Shown: in pieces, positions 22,952 to 26,603 of the stretch | Numbering within the stretch: position 1 is the stretch's first letter | Layout of the letters: every line of letters starts with the position of its first letter | Source: CAZSAT01 sp964604675 | GTDB lineage: Bacteria > Myxococcota_A > UBA796 > CAJQPC01 | Direction: 5' to 3' | Length of the DNA stretch: 26,603 bases | Assembly (NCBI GenBank): GCA_964604675.1 | Contig: CAZSAT010000095.1 | Location: 1-26,603, forward strand | Notes under the pieces: model-generated | Told to the model about the DNA's origin: nothing | The model's database searches: none | What the model saw: the letters and a program-made list of their open reading frames with translations, nothing else | Made by a program: the position numbers and the translations under genes

Positions 22952-24333
22952 CCGCTGTCTGTGGTGCGTGCCTCGTCCTGCTCCCCCTGGCATGCAAGGG
23001 GACCTCGACCGACACTGCGCGCGAATCAGACACCCCGCACGATGACAGCGAAACGCTGGACACTTCGGCTCCCTACAGCCAGGACACGGACTCCGGCGTA
23101 GACACCGCCCAGCCGTGGGGAGGCGAGGTGTACGACGTGTCCGACCTCGCGCACGCGACCTATGGCGGCAACGACGCCTGCAGCGCAATCTACGACGTCC
23201 AGCCGTTCGGCGACCTGCTCGCGCTGTCCTGCAGCAACGCCGTGTTCGTGGACCCGGCGTCGGGCGACGAGGCGGGCCGGCTCGATGTGTACTCGGTCGG
23301 CTCCTACACCGCTGCGCGGGCTCCCGGCGCGGACATCGACGGCGATGGCTGGCTGGACCTGACCCTGATGGGCGCCGATCCTGTCGGCGCGCACATCTTC
23401 TGGGGACCGCTCACAGGCGTCTCTGATGTCACCGCTGTCGAGCGCCTGACCCTCGCCGAGAGCATGGACGGCGACTGGACAGGCTACAGCTCCGCCGTCG
23501 TGCAGGGCGACGGATCCGTGATGCAGTGGCTCGTGGGGGCTCCCCACTACGACAACTACGACGGGCGCGTGCTGGTCTTCGACGCCGGTGAGCGCTGGAA
23601 GGCGCTCGACCCTGGGGACGCCGTGGCGACCATCACAGGGCCGTCCTTCTCCTACACGGGCAGCTATCTCGCGGATGCGAGCGACATGGACGGCGACGGG
23701 ATCTCCGATGTGATCGCGGGCGGCGGCGGATATGAATCAGGTCTCTGGAGCTTGTACTCGGGCCCGGTCTTGGGCACACTCGACTACAACGACGGCCACA
23801 GCTGGATGGTAGGAGCCGGCTCTTACCCGTATTCCAAGACTGCGGGTGGTCCTCTCGGCACCGGCGGAGACCTCGACGGCGACGGCTACGCCGACGCCCT
23901 CATCGGCGGAACGACCGAGCACGACGACGGGCAGACGGCTGTGGCGTGCGTGTTCACCGGCTCGGCGAACGAGCGCGGCTCCGTACCGGACTGCCGTGCC
24001 CAGGTCAACGCCGGACCCAGGCTCGACAGCGGCGCCGACTACGACTTGTTCTCGGACCTGGAGCTGGCCGATCACACCGGAGACGGGCAGGCCGAGCTCG
24101 TCCTGTACGCCAGTGGCGCCGGCACGGGAGAGGGGGCGGTGTACCTTGTGGCGGGTCCGTTGACGGGGGTGCACGAGCTGCCCGACGCCGCGGTCGCCGC
24201 CATCGCCGCCGGAGCGGGCTACACGGGGGAGTCGATGGCCACCTCCCTCCCGTACATGGGCCTGATCAGCCACCCGCCCGACGAGCCGGGCATCCTCTAC
24301 CTCGTCGACTTCTCCGACCTGTGGGGCGAGTGA
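22948..24333 (+). CDS. FG-GAP repeat lipoprotein
   Basis: 461 residues from a GTG at 22948 that overlaps the previous stop by four bases. The signal MTAVCGACLVLLPLAC has a lipobox PLAC (Cys16). A D/T/S-rich linker (to about residue 55) leads to a propeller with calcium-loop motifs DIDGDGWLDL, DMDGDGISDV, DLDGDGYADA and DHTGDGQAEL, fewer than in the minus-strand paralogue, and no MopE repeats. The end, LYLVDFSDLWGE, is repeated as a remnant at 20433-20468. It should be an outer-membrane-anchored, calcium-binding surface protein. Pairing of a propeller protein with an FG-GAP lipoprotein parallels the minus-strand module. Function unknown. Confidence 0.8.
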   Translation: MTAVCGACLVLLPLACKGTSTDTARESDTPHDDSETLDTSAPYSQDTDSGVDTAQPWGGEVYDVSDLAHATYGGNDACSAIYDVQPFGDLLALSCSNAVFVDPASGDEAGRLDVYSVGSYTAARAPGADIDGDGWLDLTLMGADPVGAHIFWGPLTGVSDVTAVERLTLAESMDGDWTGYSSAVVQGDGSVMQWLVGAPHYDNYDGRVLVFDAGERWKALDPGDAVATITGPSFSYTGSYLADASDMDGDGISDVIAGGGGYESGLWSLYSGPVLGTLDYNDGHSWMVGAGSYPYSKTAGGPLGTGGDLDGDGYADALIGGTTEHDDGQTAVACVFTGSANERGSVPDCRAQVNAGPRLDSGADYDLFSDLELADHTGDGQAELVLYASGAGTGEGAVYLVAGPLTGVHELPDAAVAAIAAGAGYTGESMATSLPYMGLISHPPDEPGILYLVDFSDLWGE

Positions 24334-24410
24334 CCGCGCGCCTCGTCTGGTCGGCCGACGAGATCACTCGCCACGCGTTCTATGCCATGGGCAAGGTCAA
24401 CGCCCCGATC
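24298..24410 (+). repeat. FG-GAP-tail/spacer/flhB junction repeat, copy 2
   Basis: The end of the FG-GAP lipoprotein gene, a spacer, and 24 exact bases of flhB (24387-24410, matching 14577-14600). A further ~15 bases to the left resemble flhB at the protein level (HAFYAMG against RALYAMG). After 24410 flhB similarity stops abruptly, so this copy of the flhB tail is truncated. Confidence 0.9.
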
Positions 24411-24459
24411 CTGACTGAGCCCAAGACTGCGCTGCCGGCGGGGGGCGGCGCCCGAACGG

Positions 24460-24903
24460 CTACAGCGACAGCTCCAACACCACCTGCCGGCAGCGCGGCA
24501 GCCGTGGGCACCGGAGGCATTGCCGGTCGCGCTTCTCGGGGAAGTCCGCGATGGTCGCCAGCTTGAAGCCGAGCGTCTGGTAGGGCTCGGGGGTCGGTGC
24601 CACCACGAAGAGCTTGGAGACCCCGAAGCTCCGCGCCTCGTCGACCGCCGCATCCACCAGCGCGGCCATCAGCTCGGGCTGGTCGCACACCACCGCGCCG
24701 AGCTCGGCCAGGTGGAGCTCCACCAGCGAGACGCTCGCGAGCCCGACGATCTGGCCGTCGGACTCCGCCACCGTGTAGTCCCGCAGCCGCTCCACGATCG
24801 TGCGCTCCGATCGCGGCAGGAGGGCTTCCTGCACGATGTGGGGCGCCATCAGTGCGTGCATCTTGGGGACGTCGGCCACCTTGGCCTTGCGCAGCGAGAG
24901 CAT
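24460..24903 (-). CDS. GNAT acetyltransferase, resembling stand-alone N-acetylglutamate synthase
   Basis: 147 residues. The ATG at 24903 has GGAGG six bases upstream; a start 51 bases further up is possible but lacks a better site. The start MLSLRKAKVADVPKMHALM and the strand SDGQIVGLASVSL are GNAT features; the acetyl-CoA loop (about 74-80) is degenerate, without the usual R-x-x-G-x-G. The C-terminal YQTLGFK is followed by a Cys-rich end, CLRCPRLPRC (Cys129, 132, 138), which resembles the CxxC-x5-C tail of the short single-domain ArgA-type enzymes of anaerobic and delta-type bacteria. Those make N-acetylglutamate for arginine synthesis. The lost loop leaves some doubt about activity. It has its own promoter region and no arginine genes beside it. 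Confidence 0.7.
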   Translation of the reverse strand: MLSLRKAKVADVPKMHALMAPHIVQEALLPRSERTIVERLRDYTVAESDGQIVGLASVSLVELHLAELGAVVCDQPELMAALVDAAVDEARSFGVSKLFVVAPTPEPYQTLGFKLATIADFPEKRDRQCLRCPRLPRCRQVVLELSL

Positions 24904-24967
24904 GGGAGACCTCCGCTCTGCCATCTTTATGCAGCATTTCGGATGATCATGCAAACAAAAAGCGCGC

Positions 24968-26350
24968 TCAGATCTCCTCGTTCTCCTTGCTGCCGAGCAT
25001 CTTTCCGACCCGCGTGGCGCCCCGCTTCAGGATGCCCTGCGCGCGCCCCGCGGCCCGCCAGGTGGGGCTGGTGTACACCGCGTCGAGCTCGGCGCGGAGG
25101 CGCTCGACCTCGGCCGCCAGACCCGCTGACGGAGGCTCTGCCGCAGGCAACCTCGCGGGCTCGTCGACCCAGCTCAGCAGGCGCCGGAAGCACCGGTCCA
25201 CGCCGTACCGTGACTGCAGGTAGGCCTGCCCGCGCTCGGCGGTGGAGCCGTCGCTCCCCTCCCGCCAGGCGCGCACCAGGACCTCCGCCAGGTGCTCCGG
25301 ATCCCCGGGTCGAACCGGCGCGATCATACGAATACCGGCGAGCTCCCGGGTGAGGTCCGAGCAGGGGGTGGCCACCACGTCCAGGCCCTGGTGCAGGAAG
25401 AACACCACGCGGGTGCGGGTGCCCAGCTCCGGCTCGTAGCCCGGCCGGTCCAGGCACACGCCCAGGTGGGCGCGGGAGAGCAGTCCCGGCAGCACGCTGT
25501 GGGGGACCCAGCCGTGGAAGGTGAAGCGCCGCCCGAAGGGGCTCGACAGCGCCTGGGCGCGGAAGGCCTCGTAGGTGGCGTTGTGGTGGCCCTCGATGGC
25601 CCCCCCGGTGGACACCACCCGGAGGCCGCTGCACGACCGCATCGCCAGCAACAGGCCCTCGAGCAGCGTGTCGGCGTCGAGCCAGGTGTTGTACCCCCCG
25701 CTCAAGGCGACCACGAGGTCGGACTCGGGCGCTCGGACGCGGGGGGGCGCGGCGTCGAGGGTGCCGAAGTCCATGCCCGCAGGCACCACGAACACCCGCT
25801 CCTGCTCCACGGGCCCCTGCCCGAGGCGCCCCAACCAGCCCAGCTGGCCGAGCAGCGCGTGCCGCTGCGCGTGCGAGATCACGCCGAAGGCATCCGCCCG
25901 GGCGTAGGCCCCGGCGTAGGCAGCCCGCATGTTCAGCGTGGGATCCTGGGCCGGCTGGTGGGCCTGCTTGGCCTGGGCCTCGGCGAAGGGATCGCCCGGA
26001 ACGTCCACCCAGAGCGGCTCGTCCTCGACCACGAGCGGTCCCAGCCGGGCCGGCTCGTAGGGCCCGGCGGTCACCACCACGTCGGGCTCGAAGCGTCGGC
26101 GCAGCTCCCGCAGCCGCTCCAGGCCGTGCAGCGACTGCGGCCGGATGGCCATGCACGCGAAGGGCGCGGGGTAGGCCGGCACCAGCACGCGGCGCAGCGC
26201 ATCCTCGGTGTCCTGCACGAGGCAGAGCTCGACCTCGTGGCCGGCGCCCAGGAGCGCGAGCAGCGCCTGGTGCGTGCGCAGCTGAGGGAAGCCCAGGTAG
26301 CTGGGGTCTTCGTAGGGCAGGGGCCCGGTGCCGAGCAGGAGGACGCGCAT
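24968..26350 (-). CDS. Glycosyltransferase, family 4-like (GT-B)
   Basis: 460 residues. The start MRVLLLGTGPLPYEDPSYLG gives the nucleotide-binding-like first strand; RTHQALLALLGAGHEVELCL is the usual GT4 opening helix. The second domain has VFVVPAGMDF, LVVALSGGYNTWLDADTLLE, FHGWVPHSVLPGLLSRAHLG and a donor-site region GTRTRVVFFLHQGLDVVATP, matching GT-B enzymes that transfer sugars from nucleotide donors in surface polysaccharide synthesis. The C-terminus has a short coiled coil and YTSPTWRAAG, a tail seen on many polysaccharide glycosyltransferases. I chose ATG 26350 because similarity begins there; no clear ribosome site precedes it, and the frame stays open upstream by chance. Sugar specificity unknown. 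Confidence 0.8.
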   Translation of the reverse strand: MRVLLLGTGPLPYEDPSYLGFPQLRTHQALLALLGAGHEVELCLVQDTEDALRRVLVPAYPAPFACMAIRPQSLHGLERLRELRRRFEPDVVVTAGPYEPARLGPLVVEDEPLWVDVPGDPFAEAQAKQAHQPAQDPTLNMRAAYAGAYARADAFGVISHAQRHALLGQLGWLGRLGQGPVEQERVFVVPAGMDFGTLDAAPPRVRAPESDLVVALSGGYNTWLDADTLLEGLLLAMRSCSGLRVVSTGGAIEGHHNATYEAFRAQALSSPFGRRFTFHGWVPHSVLPGLLSRAHLGVCLDRPGYEPELGTRTRVVFFLHQGLDVVATPCSDLTRELAGIRMIAPVRPGDPEHLAEVLVRAWREGSDGSTAERGQAYLQSRYGVDRCFRRLLSWVDEPARLPAAEPPSAGLAAEVERLRAELDAVYTSPTWRAAGRAQGILKRGATRVGKMLGSKENEEI

Positions 26351-26603
26351 CGCGCGAGGAAGATAGCGCGCGATCCGGGGGGCGGTACAGGTTGCACGCA
26401 GACCGGACCAGCGCCCCGAAAGCCCCTCGACGCTCTCGGCACGGAACTGGTCTGCTCCACAGGAGTTCTGACCGCTCCAGCGAGTCTCGAGTTTCGACCT
26501 CGAGTCTCGAGTTTCGACCTCGAGTCTCGAGTTTCGACCTCGAGTTTCGCGGGAGGTGTCAATGTAGTTGTCGTCTCCTTGGTGTCCTTGGTCGGTCCTC
26601 ACC
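26351..26603. other. Non-coding end of window upstream of the glycosyltransferase
   Basis: No gene is supported. It contains the 20-bp tandem repeat and an AT-richer stretch near the window edge. A promoter for the minus-strand glycosyltransferase would be expected here; I see no clear one. Confidence 0.5.
26481..26550. repeat. 20-bp tandem repeat, three copies plus a partial
   Basis: The unit (starting CGAGTCTCGAG and ending TTCGACCT) occurs exactly at 26481-26500, 26501-26520 and 26521-26540, followed by a partial, altered copy. Each unit contains the palindrome CTCGAG, and further CTCGAG-like steps arise at unit joins. It lies about 130 bases upstream of the glycosyltransferase start. Confidence 0.95.

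Noticed and set aside
26481..26550. CRISPR array
   Set aside because: The repeats are directly adjacent with no spacers, and no cas gene is nearby.
1..26603. tRNA or rRNA genes
   Set aside because: I saw no conserved rRNA sequence or tRNA cloverleaf in the non-coding gaps, though a covariance search was not possible.

Overview
The window is very GC-rich and coding-dense. It carries most of a flagellar structural and export operon, followed by a secreted-protein island. Proteins with MopE-type Asp/Cys repeats, FG-GAP calcium-binding propellers and lipoproteins with long D/T/S linkers are typical of Myxococcota and other former Deltaproteobacteria. A flagellated member of that group is my best guess; no marker gene here settles it.

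Layout. 1-457 (+) is the tail of a vWA/DUF3520 (YfbK-like) protein. 464-1660 (-) is an endonuclease/exonuclease/phosphatase-family lipoprotein. 1755-2753 (-) is an HMGL-like aldolase. From 2900 to 14693 (+) runs an ordered flagellar cluster: fliJ, motE-like, fliK, flgD, a TIGR02530-type flagellar operon protein, flgE, motA, motB, fliL, fliM, fliN, fliO, fliP, fliQ, fliR, flhB. Many neighbours overlap by 1-4 bases. Four of the larger gaps (before fliJ, flgD, motA and fliN) hold the same candidate promoter, CT[A/C]AA[G/C]-N14/15-ACCGA[T/A]G, which closely matches FliA (sigma-28) sites in core bases and spacing.

After flhB, where flhA would often follow, the sequence changes to an accessory island (about 14.7-24.4 kb). 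Unit 1 (minus strand) holds a large secreted MopE/propeller protein, apparently frameshifted at a G6 tract in its signal peptide. It overlaps an FG-GAP lipoprotein, which is followed by the start of a third lipoprotein cut off at the flhB junction. Unit 2 (plus strand) holds a small beta-rich protein, a propeller protein and an FG-GAP lipoprotein, each overlapping the next. The last 124 bp of flhB are repeated almost perfectly at 20521-20644, and a shorter piece recurs at 24387-24410. Both copies are preceded by the same ~110-bp segment, which ends an FG-GAP gene (LVDFSDLWGE-stop). The island therefore reads as two cassettes, each ending in a piece of flhB, stacked behind flhB. No recombinase is visible. 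This is the most unusual feature of the window.

The right end has a short GNAT protein resembling stand-alone N-acetylglutamate synthases (24460-24903, -), a family-4-like glycosyltransferase (24968-26350, -) and a 20-bp tandem repeat (26481-26540). All assignments are from reading the sequence by eye; none was checked by database search.
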